The notes beneath the pieces were generated by a model. The model saw only the letters and a list, made by a program, of their open reading frames with translations. It did no database searches and was not told the DNA's origin. Below are positions 46,702 to 58,639 of a DNA stretch of 64,000 nucleotides, piece by piece. Position numbers and translations under genes: made by a program. This stretch comes from Chrysemys picta bellii (lineage: Eukaryota; Chordata; Testudines; Emydidae): positions 38,988,882 through 39,052,881 of the forward strand of contig NC_088792.1 of assembly GCF_011386835.1 (NCBI RefSeq), written 5' to 3'. Positions within the stretch are counted from its first letter, which is position 1. Each line of letters starts with the position of its first letter.

Positions 46702-46790
46702 CTGGCATTTCCTAACTTTGTAATGCTTAACTTTGCAACCTTAACCTTAGGCTTTTAATGTAGTTTTTGTGTGTGTGAATATTATAATAA
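46702..46790 (+). repeat. Dispersed repeat A, right half
   Basis: Continues the repeat interrupted at 45495; compare 27845-27915 (CATTTCCTAACTTTNAATGCTT-like block and the CTTTGCA motif). Confidence 0.78.
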
Positions 46791-47209
46791 ATGGTGTGCT
46801 GAGTGCCACGCTGGGGTAAAATCTTAATTGTCCAAAGTGGGTGCTGGGTTAAAGTGACCTTCCTGTCACCTATGAATGTGTTTTATAAAGTTATTTGACT
46901 CCATTCTGTACTCCCCCTCCAAACAAATGGTGTAAATCAATCTGTGGGAACTAAAACCTTTAGAGCTTTTCAAGGCTTCTGTAACAGTATCAGAATTTTC
47001 ATAGCAACCGACTAAAACCTTCTTTAGATGAAAGGACATATGTATACATAACCATCAGGCATTGTTTTGCTTGGATAGCTTTGATGGGACAAGGTTGCAA
47101 GCTTTTTTTTTTTCCTGAAGGTCACTTAGGAAGCTGGGAATATCATATCACACTGACTAGCATCAACATCACTGTCTTGACTGCTGCCACCACTAGCCTA
47201 ACATACCGA
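46791..47209. other. Noncoding stretch, nothing recognised
   Basis: A T-run at 47104-47112 is the only simple sequence noted. Confidence 0.4.
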
Positions 47210-47217
47210 GACCCAAG

Positions 47218-47336
47218 CAGTGGTGCTAGAACTAGGGATGCTGGGGTGTTGCTGCACCCCTGGCTTGAAGTAATAATAAACATCAAATACATGGTTTCCA
47301 TCATCTCCCACTATAAAAATTATTCCAGCACCCCTG
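47218..47336. mobile_element. hAT-like MITE, 119 bp
   Basis: The left end CAGTGGTGCTAGAAC and the inverted right end CAGGGGTGCTGGAAT match closely. A perfect 8-bp duplication GACCCAAG lies at 47210-47217 and 47337-47344. Confidence 0.9.
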
Positions 47337-47420
47337 GACCCAAGGATTTACTATTACATCACTGGGCCTTCTTTTTCCTGATCCTCATTCAGAGCAGAGG
47401 AGCGGGAACCAGATGGCAAC

Positions 47421-48437
47421 TGTGACATTTTCTTGAGGTGTCCAGGACTGAGTCACCATGTTACCCTCCTGCCTCCAGTGTGAGCGAGTCTTCCTTTTGG
47501 TAGCAGGATGTCAGTTCCCTGACATTGCCACTCAAACACTCTCCTCAGTCAGAGCTCTACCAGCCCCTACTTTGCCTTGCAGGTTAACACTTGGTGTACT
47601 CAAGTCCCCGAGCTTCTCAGAAGCATCCGCCCTGTAGTATTCAGCCTTGTCACGAGACACTCACTGTAATTACTAGGTAAGCTGTCCCCAGAGAGAGTGT
47701 ACACACAGCTGATGGATACAAGTCAGGATCAGGTCCTTTATAACACAGCACTGGAATCTACAAATAGTGAAAACAAATACATTTATTTACAGAGATTAAG
47801 ACTTAAGAGATGGCGAGCAAGGAGAATAAGAACAACAGGTTACATGTAAAACAAGGTACTACATGCTTCTTAGAGTGTAAACTTAACTTTTAACAGGTTA
47901 CATCATAAAGCAGTTTCTCTCTCAGAGCAACCTCCCAATGCCACTAGCCCACATGGCCAGGATCCAACTTACATGAATGCAAAAAGTGTGGTCCTTTTTG
48001 CTTCCTTACTGATGGATGATATAAGGAGAAGCAAAAAGACATTTTATTTCCCAAAATTCATAGTTTTCTCCCCCCAAAGACAGGATGACTCCCTTCCTGG
48101 GGTGCTGGCTCCAATGTAGCTTCCCATACTCCTGTTGTTTCACATCCTCCCTGCCGTTGAACTGTTTTCCCCTTTGACTTTCACATGTAAATAGGGCTTT
48201 CATTGTGTTGGCTTTACAATGCTTAATCTACATATGAACCTAGGCAGACATCTGAAAACACATCCCTCTGTCTGGTAAGGGCAGTTTTTCACCTCTGCAA
48301 AGTAGGACATTTCCAATATATAGACATAATTTTAAATATAATCAGTATTTACATTTCACAATTATGTGATTGATCAGCATGATCTTTGCTTTCATTTAAG
48401 ATCTCATACAACATTCTTTATGATAAATACTATGACA
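47421..48437 (-). mobile_element. Probable solo LTR, ~1.0 kb
   Basis: It runs from TGTGACATTTTC to TACTATGACA, giving TG...CA ends. The flanks GCAAC (47416-47420) and GCAAA (48438-48442) are a 5-bp duplication with one mismatch. A minus-strand polyadenylation signal (TAAATAAATG) lies at about 47790. There is no coding sequence. The minus-strand start beginning TGTCATAGTATT supports the orientation. Confidence 0.68.
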
Positions 48438-48442
48438 GCAAA

Positions 48443-50308
48443 GTCTTAGATGTAGTGAGTGTGTCAGGCCTGATAAGAGTTGCCGATACAGAACAGTCAA
48501 TCCTTTGCCAACTGGCATCAAAGGGTTCTTAGAGTCACAGGATCCCTGTTTGTATGACTGATTGTTGAGCAATTCCTGAGATGTGAATCTAAGGTTTCTG
48601 TTAGCCCCCTTCTCCCCAGTGTGTTAAATTCCACCTCCACCTTATTTTTTGTTTTTATTTATGTATTGTGTTCTGTTTAACAGGAATCTGGCTTAGGCAG
48701 CTAGGACACATCTGCCTTTGCAACACTAGGTAAGTTAGGAGTGATGGAGCAGTCTAATTCTGGTAAAAGTTTTCCAGATACTGGAGTGACTAACAAGGGC
48801 TGTATATTATGCCTGTAATTTTCCAACTTCTAAACTCTGAGCACAGGAAAATGCAATGTCTGTCTCCTGTCTCCTACAAGTTTTCTCTCTCTCCTCCTGT
48901 GCGCATTTATCTTGTTTTGCTTTAAGAAGAAACAGAACTAGACTTAGCAATGTAACCTGAGAGCTAAGCTCTACCACCTAAATTTTTTCTCGACTAAGGA
49001 CATTTGATACCATCTGAAAGATTACCAAGCAAGAGCTTTCCATTTAAGAAAACGATACAAATAGAGTGGAAGAGAGAAAAAGAGATTGTTAAAGAAGTTC
49101 GTGTTTAACATTTTAGTTTTTTCCTTTTTTCGTTTGGTGTCTTTACTTTCTTGGGAGTGGGGGGTGGGGAAGGAAGAGGGTGTACTATAAATTACATCAA
49201 GTCTCTTGCCATAGAATCCAGGAGCCAAACTGAAGTCATCAGGGTTCTGTGTGGGCCCAGGGATCTGGCCACATAGTTCTCTTTGCAGCACTGGGGATTT
49301 GGTGTCCGATTCCTCTTCTGGGGCTTGCTCCACAGGTCTCCTCTAGTTCTCCAAGTCTTAAAGGAAATATTGATATGAAGTATTAAGTTCACTGCTGGCT
49401 TTCTACACTGAATTAATGACTTGCAGGGCTTTAGAATAAAGATTCTGGTCAAAGTGTTTTTTTATCATATATGAAAATTCTCTAGTTTAGTTAATGTTTT
49501 CCTCCCAAATTAATTTAAATATATTTATTTCTTATTTTTCTTTCCAAAGACCCATTGCAGTCCTTCTTCCACACTTGTCTTCAATCAGTCTTGTAACTGG
49601 AGAATGACACATCCTTTGAAACCAGTAGTTGCCAGATCCCATCTCTTATCAGTAGGAATTGCCTATTTTCTATAATTCAAACCTGGCTTTTTTTAATTAT
49701 AAAAGCATTCAGCACACTGGTTCTGGAAAGAATCATTTAAATAAAAGAATTATTGTTAGAAAATCACAAAAAAAAGGGACAGTAGAATTTCCTTATTACT
49801 CTTTTCCACTGTAAAATTTCTGATACTAATTCTGTTGCCCTGCTTGGACCCCACTGAAACCAATAGGGAATGTGGCACTCTAATTTTTATCTAGTCTTTG
49901 GAGCGTATCCTTTCTATGATTTGATGCCAACTCCCTTGGTAACAGGTTCCATGAATAATTTCCCCAAGTACATGTGCATTCCTTCTATATTCCTTCTTAA
50001 CTTCAGACCGGACTGAGTGGAGAAGAAATGCCCAAGATGGCCATACTATCAATGCAAGGCAAGGGTATACTTCCTGTTCCTAATGATTCAGCTTCAAATT
50101 GGTATATGAAAAATTATTCAGCTAGAGACAGATATCAAAATTCTGACCAGAATTCAGTCAAATAAAATATTTAAAAAGTTGAATTTCAGTATAGCCCTAT
50201 CTGCAAGTCCTGCCTTCAGCCTATTCAACTCATTTCTGAACTTAGCTGAAAACAGCTCTCTTCTTTGTTGGTGTCTCTGAATTTCTCTCTTCCACTGCTA
50301 TTTATTCC
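48443..50308. other. Noncoding stretch, little recognised
   Basis: Mixed AT-rich sequence. No coding motif is recognised in the frames at 49022-49452 on the minus strand. Confidence 0.4.
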
Positions 50309-50392
50309 ACTGTAATTTTATGGTGTCTTTCCCAAGTGTTCTTCAGAGATCACTCTGAAGAACACTTGGGAAAGACACCATAAAATTACAGT
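50309..50392. repeat. Perfect 40-bp inverted repeat with 4-base loop
   Basis: 50309-50348 is the exact reverse complement of 50353-50392, with ATCA between. No mismatch is seen, so the hairpin is very young or maintained. It has no transposon ends and no target duplication. It could be a template-switch mutation, a local palindromic duplication, or a library/assembly fold-back artefact. Confidence 0.95.
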
Positions 50393-50454
50393 TCTTTTAT
50401 ATGAGTGGAACTGGGTAGCCTGTTTAGTACAAAATTACAGTAAGACAGAGTCAC

Positions 50455-50606
50455 AATCCTGAAGCATTGGGTGGAAAACAATAGATAACTTGGGGAGACT
50501 GGGTGTTTTTCTAAAAGATATGCTCTTGTTCAAACAGGAATTGATTTAAAAAATCCAGTGTAGGAGATCAGACTGGATGATCACAATGACCCCTTTTGGC
50601 TTTATC
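50455..50606 (+). mobile_element. CR1 LINE 3' end
   Basis: TTTTTCTAAAAGATATGCTC, followed by TCAAACAGGAATTGATTT and GATCAGACTGGATGATCACA, is the CR1 3' region. It starts about 60 bases after the perfect hairpin. Confidence 0.88.
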
Positions 50607-50609
50607 TAG

Positions 50610-51938
50610 GAGTCCCTTGCAAAGGCCTTAGCATCTGAGGGAGTTGCTATTGTGTTGTTGGTGATGAGTCAATGGTTTCACAAAAGAAGGGAATAAGAAA
50701 TTACAGAGAATGCTGTATGGTGCCATCAGAAGTTTGAATAGTAGCAGGAAAAGAAGTGAGAAGAGGAGTACCAGTCATAGCATTACTGGTTCAGGTGGGC
50801 CATGAGAAGATGGTGAGAATTTGATAAGTATGAGCTTTTTGTTGTACAGACATATCAAAATCCATTAAAAAAATGAGCATACTCAAAGAGATATGAAACA
50901 ATCAATAACTAAAAAATATCTAGTCTCAGTTCACCAAAGTATGTAACAGTGGTACAGTTATAGGGTAGAACAGACAGAGCCGTGCTAAATTATACAACAA
51001 AGCCTGTTTGTAGTTAAATTTCAACTCAGAAAGATCCTTATCAGACAACATATCATCCTGAGAACACTTTTTAAAGAATATTTGCAGTTAAATGAGTGCC
51101 AAACTGATAAATACAACCTTTATGATAAATACAGATTTTTTTTTGCAAAGTCAAAAAGGTTGATTTACAGAAAGGATGTACTGAAGATAAAATAATTTGT
51201 TGAAATACTCAATTTAAAAGAGCTGTTTTGCATATGTAAACTATTCTTTCATGAAGCCTTCTAACATTGCATCTGTGCAGCATACTGTATTAGGTTAGTT
51301 AGATGTGCGTTTTAAAATAAAACTCCCACTGACATAAGATTGTAATGACAGTGTACTGTGTAGTATGTTAGACTTCACCAACTTCAAAAGGAGACTTTAC
51401 ATTATTACTTCATTAATTTATTGTTTATTTGCTATTCATTTCCATTAAGATTTTCTTCAAACTTAGGTTATAAAATGAATAGGTTATTTTAAAGTAGTAT
51501 TCAAGGTCTGACATTTCCCACAGGAAGTGTGAAGTGCAGGCTTCTGTTCTGTCTTTAACTCACATTTGTTTCTTTTTCTGTATTTGAGCTCAGAAGAATG
51601 GATCATATTTTGCTTTTCGTTACAGTGTAGAACTTCTTTGAAGAGGATGGGGGCCTGCACAAATGTTAATGAAGACTGAATCTGGTCCATTATTACATTA
51701 TTATAATATATTTTTAAAATCTAGGTAAATATTAGTGTTCAGGAAAAGCAGACTGTATTTTTCTATTTATTTACAGTGGGAATAGCACAGTTTGGAGGTG
51801 AAAATACAAGTTTTCCTTACTGTACCATTGTGCCTCAACCCTGACCTGGAATAAACATCTCTAGGGGTGGGAGGGTAGTTCATTTTTTATGCCCGTTTAC
51901 AGCATGTGGCACTGCCAATAAGAGTACCGATTAATGCA
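50610..51938. other. AT-rich noncoding stretch
   Basis: No gene or repeat family is recognised. Confidence 0.4.
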
Positions 51939-51946
51939 ATTGTGAT

Positions 51947-52219
51947 CAGCGGCGGCTCCAGGCACCAGAGCTCCGAGTGCGTGCCTGGGGCGGCAAGCCA
52001 CGGGGGGCTCCCTGCCGGTCACTGTGAGGGCGGCAGTCAGGCTGCCAGTCCCGCGGCTTCGGCGGCAATTCAGCGGTGGGTACGCCGAAGCCGCGGGACC
52101 GGCAGACCTCCCGCAGGCATGCTGCCGAATCCGCGGGACCGGGGACCTCCCGCAGGCGCTCCGCCGAAGGCTGCCTGACTACCGTGCTTGGGGCGGCAAA
52201 AAAGCTAGAGCCGCCCCTG
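51947..52219. mobile_element. CpG-rich hAT-like MITE, perfect target duplication
   Basis: It starts CAGCGGCGGCTCCAGGC. The inverted right end reads CAGGGGCGGCTCTAGC. A perfect 8-bp duplication ATTGTGAT lies at 51939-51946 and 52220-52227. The interior has three tandem units built on GCCGAAGCCGCGGGACCGG and CCTCCCGCAGGC words. The element is a CpG island in miniature set in AT-rich DNA, and its frames on the plus strand are compositional. Confidence 0.94.
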
Positions 52220-52227
52220 ATTGTGAT

Positions 52228-53784
52228 GTGGACACTTATCCATGAGGAAACTGACCATTAACACAGGAAATGTTACTATCTTGTGGAGTTGTACCTACAA
52301 TGGCATCCTGAACATATGTTAATATTTATTTGGATTTGTACTAAATCATGTCAGCCATGTTACAGAACACTATTACAGCCCTGATCTTTACACAAGCATG
52401 ATATGGCTTTGCCCTGCTCTACACAGGCAGGGCCAAACCAGGGGCCTATCATGTTATAACATGATCCTTATGTACAATATAATTTGCTTGGTAGACAGGT
52501 CTATAAAGCATCAACTCCTTTCACCAAGGCCCCCAAATAGTCACGAGATAGTGACTTTCTATCCCTACTTATTTGAGCTGGATTCAGTCTGGTAACCTAA
52601 AGATGAAGCCTCTGTATTCCATTCCAATCCCTTGAGCTGGCCTGTTCCAGTCCCAGAACATCAAAGGCTTTTCTTTGGCTAATATATTTTGTTATCTTAC
52701 TCTTTGTACTAAGACATGGTAATTAATTTGTAAAGAAAAATTGTCCAAATGCAGAACAGGATATTTTTGGCAGAACCCCCCCTGTGAAAACCCCCACGAG
52801 ATTTGTAAAGAATTGTCAGTGATGCTTTGTTACCAAAACTAAAACAAAAAAACACCTTGTGAAATTCACACATATTGCTTTAAAGCAGTATATACAGTCA
52901 CATACAGTTCATAACAATGGAAGAAAGTGGTCATTTTCACTTAGTGTATTTTTAAATTTTCTTTAAATCAGTAGCTTTTATTGGCATTTTTAATTGTTTT
53001 TGTATTTACTTTCAGTTCTCTTATTCTTCAGGGTTTATTCTTTACATGTGTGGTACACAATGGAGAATAAACCACATACTTTGTTGTGCACAGTCCAATA
53101 ATACATTTCACCTTAAATTATAGCCCTTTAAAAATGTGTTAAAACCTGCATTTTGTAATTTTGTGGTAAATTAGTATATAGTTTCCACTTTTTCTTCCCC
53201 ATGACAAAGAAGCATCTCTAAAACTAAGGATTCCCTCCCACACCTTTGCTTTACTCTTTTTACTCTCCAGGTCTCACACTGGGAGGAGTCAAATCTACTT
53301 CTGGCCAAGGAAGTTGGCTATAGTTACTTATCATGCCTGATATAGGTTGTATGTACAAGAATGTATTTTTGGAAAAGCTCTGTCTTCTGCTGCTCCCAAA
53401 TCTAATCACACTTGCTTCCACATGTTCCAAACAAGTTTGAGCCTGGAACTCAAACCTCCTATAGCATGAACATCAGATTCCCTGCTCACTAGCTGGATGC
53501 AGTTGACGTGATGTATTCATCTAGCTAAGGGTCCCATCTACACAGGCAAATAGACTGTCGAAAGTTGCATAATAACATCATACTCCCCTAACACTGTTAG
53601 AACATGGTTGCCTGACAGACAAACTTGCATGTGTAAATGGATTCCTACAATGAATTTAAGACTTTGTTTTTTTAAAAAAAGCTTATAGTTCTTGTGGTAG
53701 TTAAGACAACTTTTGAAATGTGAACCAATACAGTGCTATCTTTCTGATTCTGGAGGAATGGTAGGAAAACATCCTGGTTGTTAG
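52228..53784. other. AT-rich noncoding stretch
   Basis: No gene or repeat family is recognised; a C-run lies at about 52778. Confidence 0.4.
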
Positions 53785-53792
53785 ATCTAGTA

Positions 53793-53923
53793 CAGTGGTT
53801 TTTAACATTTTTTTCACTGGCGGACCCCTAAAAAATTTCAAATGCAGGTGCAGACCCCTTGGGAAATCTTAGACATAATCTGCAGATCTCCGGGGTCTGT
53901 GGACCACAGGTTGAAAACCACTG
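53793..53923. mobile_element. hAT-like MITE, 131 bp
   Basis: The left end CAGTGGTTTTTAAC and the inverted right end CAGTGGTTTTCAAC differ at one position. The flanks ATCTAGTA (53785-53792) and ATCTACTA (53924-53931) are an 8-bp duplication with one mismatch. Confidence 0.9.
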
Positions 53924-53934
53924 ATCTACTAGAG

Positions 53935-54105
53935 TGAAGAACAGCCTCCCAAAGAAAGTAATGAAAGCCCATTACTGGAGGCATTTATAACTAGAATGGA
54001 CAGAGCAAGGGGATATATACTGCAAGGATCAAGCCTAGGCTGACAACAGGATGGACTCCATCATTAGTAGATTTTTTCCATCTCTAACTTCTATGACTTT
54101 ATGAA
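53935..54105 (+). mobile_element. CR1 3' end
   Basis: GAACAGCCTCCCAAAGAAAG, GGAGGCATTTATAACTAGA and GGATGGACTCCATCATTAG mark a CR1 3' end. The adjacent hAT MITE appears to have inserted at or near its upstream edge. Confidence 0.75.
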
Positions 54106-55744
54106 ATTTTGGATCTGAATTAAATTTAGATTGAAATCTTCAAAGTGCAGGGCCAAATCCTTGTTGTACTAAAGTCAAAGGCAAAACTCCAACTGTCTTC
54201 AGTGGGACAAGACCTGTCTCTTACTTTTCCGTCTAGTTTTGAATACAAGTCTCAGTTTCCACTAAGGTTAATGGAAGTCACATGCATGCTTCAAGAGGAG
54301 AACAGACCTCTTTCATCTTTTGAGTGCCATGCTCCTCTCTGGCACTCCCATGGCTGCATCAGTTATCACAGGTCCGTTTATTTTAATGATGCAGCAGGAG
54401 GGTCTTAACCCCCTATGAATGTACTTTGTTGTAATTATCTTGTATGTCTAGGGGCACCACAAGGGGTTACATTTATTTTACTGCCAAAGAACTGTTATTT
54501 CAGCTGCAGTTCTATGAAGAAACAATCAGATCTCCAGCAGTTTGTTAGATTAATCACAGGTGTGTAATCCCCATGTATACCCAAGAGGGTATATCCTTTG
54601 ACCTGTTTCCTTTTTAAGAGGGGAAACTCTGAATTAATATCAGATTGGAACAAAATTGCATCTCTAACCACGATTCATATCATGCTTTTGCAGGACTATG
54701 CAATCATGGGCAGAAACCATGTATAACCTTAATTTTACTTCTGTACAAATGAATGTTGTAACTTAGAAAAACAAATTATTCATTGGCAAAATTACCTAGA
54801 AGGTTGCAGATTAATAATGATTAGGATTTGGATGCAAAGTTGACCCAAGAACAAACTAAAACTGGCAGAAGGGAGCGATTATTTTGCTTCCAATAGTTAA
54901 TGAAGCTTCTGTGTTTTGTTGTCTCTGTAACATACCAAAAACAAAAAACCCACTCACAACATCATCTTATAATATAGGTAATAGCAAGAGATCATTGGTC
55001 TTCAGGAATCTGTTTGGACACCTGACAGGTTAAAAAGAGGTAACTTTTGGTTTTAAGAACTAGTAATTTTTTGAGGAGGTGGGCAAACATGGAATAGTGA
55101 CACTATTTTTCAACTATGTTTAGCAACCTTGCCTTATAAAATGACACCAAGGGAAGGTTAAGAGTCTCTAGTGGCAAATGTTCCTGTTCTCCTGAAGTAC
55201 ATAAGGGTTTTACGTTTTAGTCATGGAACATCTTGATGCAGACACATGTAGAAAAACAAGGCTAAGGCACCTGTAAACTACAAGTAGTAAGTTTCTTAAC
55301 TAGGGGGAAAAATCCACTGACATAAAAGAAAGGAATAAATGGAAATCTTAAAAATAAAATTAGAAAAAGGATCTTGGTAAGGAAAGGGATTTATCTTGTA
55401 CACCCACCCCTCCCACAAATAATATTGCATGCTTTACAGAAACATGGGAACTGTAATTACTAATAAGTAATTACTAATAACTGTAAGTTATTAACCAAGA
55501 ATAATTTTTTAAAAGCACCTTAAGTGACAGGCTTCCTAGTGCCTAAGTGACTTTTGAAAGTGAGTCTTAGATGTCTTAACTGTTTTTACCCTGAATCAAA
55601 ATTGAGACTGAGGTAAAAGCCCTCCTGGAGGGTCTCCTTGTATGCTATGGCTCAATACCACTTCAGGTAGGGCAGTGTGCTAATCACAGTCTACTCCTAA
55701 GTGGGCATTTGCTCAAGGTGATGAATATAAATTAAAGAAAATAT
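54106..55744. other. Noncoding stretch, nothing recognised
   Basis: AT-rich unique-looking sequence. A short TTACTAATAAGTAATTAC-type duplication lies at 55455-55490. Confidence 0.4.
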
Positions 55745-56160
55745 TATAGATTCTAAGGCTAGAAGGGACAATTATGATCATCTAGTCTGACCTCCTGTAT
55801 ATCACAGCCACAGGACTTCCCCAAAACAATTCATAGAGCAGATCTCTTAGAATATCTATTACATCATGTATTTTAGAAAAACATTCAATCTTGATTTAAA
55901 AATTGTCAGTGATGGAGAATTCACCACAACTCTTGGTAAATTGTTCCAATGGTTAATTACTCTCACCATTAAAAATGTATGCTTTATTTCCGGTCTGAAT
56001 TTGTCTAGCTTCAATTTCCAGCCATTGGATCTACATTTCTCTGCCAAATTGAGGAGCCCATTATTAAATATTTGTTCCTCATGTAAGTACTTATAGACTG
56101 TACTCAAATCTCCCCTTCACCTTCTTTGTTAAGCTAAACAGATGGAGCTCCATGAAACTC
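55745..56160 (-). mobile_element. CR1 LINE 3' end, minus strand
   Basis: Read on the plus strand, ATCATCTAGTCTGACCTCCT, GTGATGGAGAATTCACCAC and TTCCAGCCATTGGATCTACA are the inverted CR1 3' region. The 82-codon minus-strand frame 55859-56107 is residual CR1 ORF2 C-terminal coding sequence. Confidence 0.93.
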
Positions 56161-57637
56161 TCACTGTGACCTAAGGTCCTAATCATACAATTGTTTCTGC
56201 ATGAACGGATCCTTGTACCCACACAGAGTCCCAACATCATCAGGTTTGGAGGAGTGGTGCTATGCAGGTGCAGGGACCCAAGCTGGGTGGAGACATTTGC
56301 AGGATCAGTGCCTAAATGATAAGGGAATATCTCAAGAACAGGCCACATTCCAAAACCAGAGAAATTTATAAAGGCATTCCAACAAAGCCTCATGTTTAAA
56401 ATTAAAATGTACACTGCCTCCCTTTTTCAAGGCTGATTTTCATTGGTGTGCTACAACTTGCACAGAAACAAACATGAATAAGAATGTTATTGATTATAAC
56501 ACTTTCCTAGAGTTTCAGGTTTTTCTTAGTTTACTTTAATAAAACTAGATGTTTACACATTCTCAGCTTCCTATGACCTCACATCTAATATAATGGATGT
56601 AGACTAAGAAGGGTTGGAGCGTATTAATAAATATATTGCATTTCCCCCTCATAATCAAATACATTATTCATGAAGAACTGTTTTCATCATTTGACCAACT
56701 TTAATATTGACTATTAAGACTGGTTCATGTAAAAATGAAGCATGGTATATGATCAATGTTTCTGACATCTCCATTTGAGGACTTCTAGGAGTGTCCTGTC
56801 AGTGAATTAAGTATAAGGTCCAAAGTCTTTTATCAGTGTTCTCGAATCTGCTTCCAGCATGGGAAGTGTGTGTGTGTGGAGGCACAGTCCATGGTGACCT
56901 GGAGGACACATCACATATCACTGCTTGAGACATTGGATGATTCTTGCACTGACCTTTGCCTAGTGCTTTTTGGTGTAATAGGAGAATGTCTATTAGTCAA
57001 AGGCAAGTTTGCCTAGAACATAAGCTGATAGAGTCTTGTGTCCCCTGCCTTCACTGCAACTAGCAGGACATTTATACTGAATGAAGATGTCCTCAGATGT
57101 CCTATTCTTTTAAATAGCTCCAATGCAAGTCTGGCAAACGATTCATCACTAGGACTAATAATAATAAAAAAATCCAATGAAAAGTTTTAAAATTGGGAAA
57201 TTGTCAAAACTAAAGATTTTTTGCAGAAAAATCTCATTTGATGCATTTTGTTTTCTGAAGTTCCCCCCGAACCCCATCACCCTAAATGAAAAATTTGGGA
57301 TACCACCCTCTGGAAAATTTAAACTTCTCAAAATTATTGATTTTGAAGTTGTGTTCTCCTCCCTCCACTTGTTTTCAAACTTGAAAAAGTTGAAAAACAG
57401 TATCAGAGTGTTGAAAGTGGTGGTGTGTTCAGAGACAAAACACTTTGTTACTGTTTTCCAACTTGCAAACCTTGGAAAATATTAAGGAAGTTTGGGGAAA
57501 ATAACATTTCCCCACGTTTTTGAGATTTCCCACTGAGAAAAATTACGAAAGGTGACAAATCCCAGTTTTCTGGCCATCAATACTCTTCACATATGCTGAA
57601 AAGGTACTCTGCGGTGGCCTCTGGGACATTCAGTCCA
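56161..57637. other. Noncoding stretch, possible old repeats
   Basis: No gene is recognised. The part 57170-57560 is rich in GAAAATTT, AAGTT and TGAAAA words and looks like an old dispersed repeat without clear ends. A short (GT)n lies at 56867-56877. Confidence 0.38.
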
Positions 57638-57643
57638 GTCTTA

Positions 57644-58403
57644 TGTGACGGGGTGTACTTGCCCCACACTGCACAAGGAGGGGTTAACCTCATAGGAAGC
57701 CACGCCGCATCACGCCTGCTGGGCATGCTCCAACTAGAGCACCAGTATAAAAGAGAGCAGCCCAGATCAGTCAGGGTGGATTGCAGAAGAGAGAGGATGT
57801 ACTTTGCAAGTTCCTGTCCAAGAGCTGCTGGAGCCCAACACCGCAGAGATTGGGCCTGCCACATGGCTATCTGTGGACATCTAGGAGACATTGGAACCAG
57901 TGGGAGCTTCGCTGGCTGGAGACCCAGTGACCACGCCACTGGAAGACACAGTAGGAAGTAGCCCAGGGGACTGGGACATTGATCCGGTTGTAGGACCGGG
58001 CACTAAGTCAGTGTGTTTCAGTTGGATCCCTGTTGACCCAGTGGTGAGCACACTTGCCACTGGCAGTGCCCTGGGCTAGGACCCAGTGGAGTAGGGAGGG
58101 GCCCAGTTCTTTTACTTCGACTTACCCGGGTGGGGGACCAGCCCCTTCTAGATGTCAAACCACACAGCCCTGCGAGGAAGGGCAGCCGTGTTGACTCTGC
58201 TGGCTACTGGGCCATGTGGCCCTGTGAGGGAGGACAGCCATAGTGATTCTGGCCCTTAGGCCATGCAGTCCTGAGAGGGAGAGCAGCTGTATTGACTCTG
58301 GCCACTAGGCAGTACTGCCCTGGGGCTAAGGGCAGTCAGGTGGGCACAGCTGTGGGGCTATAATGCCCCTTCCCTGCCTCAAAGGGGTACTTGCCTTGTG
58401 ATG
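57644..58403 (+). mobile_element. Solo LTR, 760 bp
   Basis: It starts TGTGACGGGGTGTACTTGCC. The end GGGGTACTTGCCTTGTGATG is a degraded inverted partner of that start. TCTTA is duplicated at 57639-57643 and 58404-58408, a 5-bp target duplication. A TATA box (AGTATAAAAGAG) lies near 57747, supporting plus orientation. It shares blocks with the LTR-like repeat at 32734. No viral genes are adjacent. The 120-codon frames on both strands at 57577-57961 are shadows of LTR sequence. Confidence 0.85.
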
Positions 58404-58639
58404 TCTTATCACATACTAATCTGTTTCCCATGTATGGCCTTAGGAGCTACCCAATATACACAGTACATCCCTCGCCCATTCTACTTAGAAATAACCAAAC
58501 AGACACAAGAAATATGTGCTTGCCATAGTTCTAGGAGCAGTCGCTCCAGGAACACTGCATGCTGGATATTGCTGCAAGACAAAGTATGGCTGACATACAT
58601 ATCTAATAAATAGCTTGATGCATTCTATAGGAATTGAGG

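Noticed and set aside
50309..50392. Possible microRNA precursor
   Set aside because: A perfect 40-bp stem with a 4-base loop lacks the bulges and loop size of a typical animal pre-miRNA, and no known miRNA seed was recognised. A palindromic duplication is simpler.
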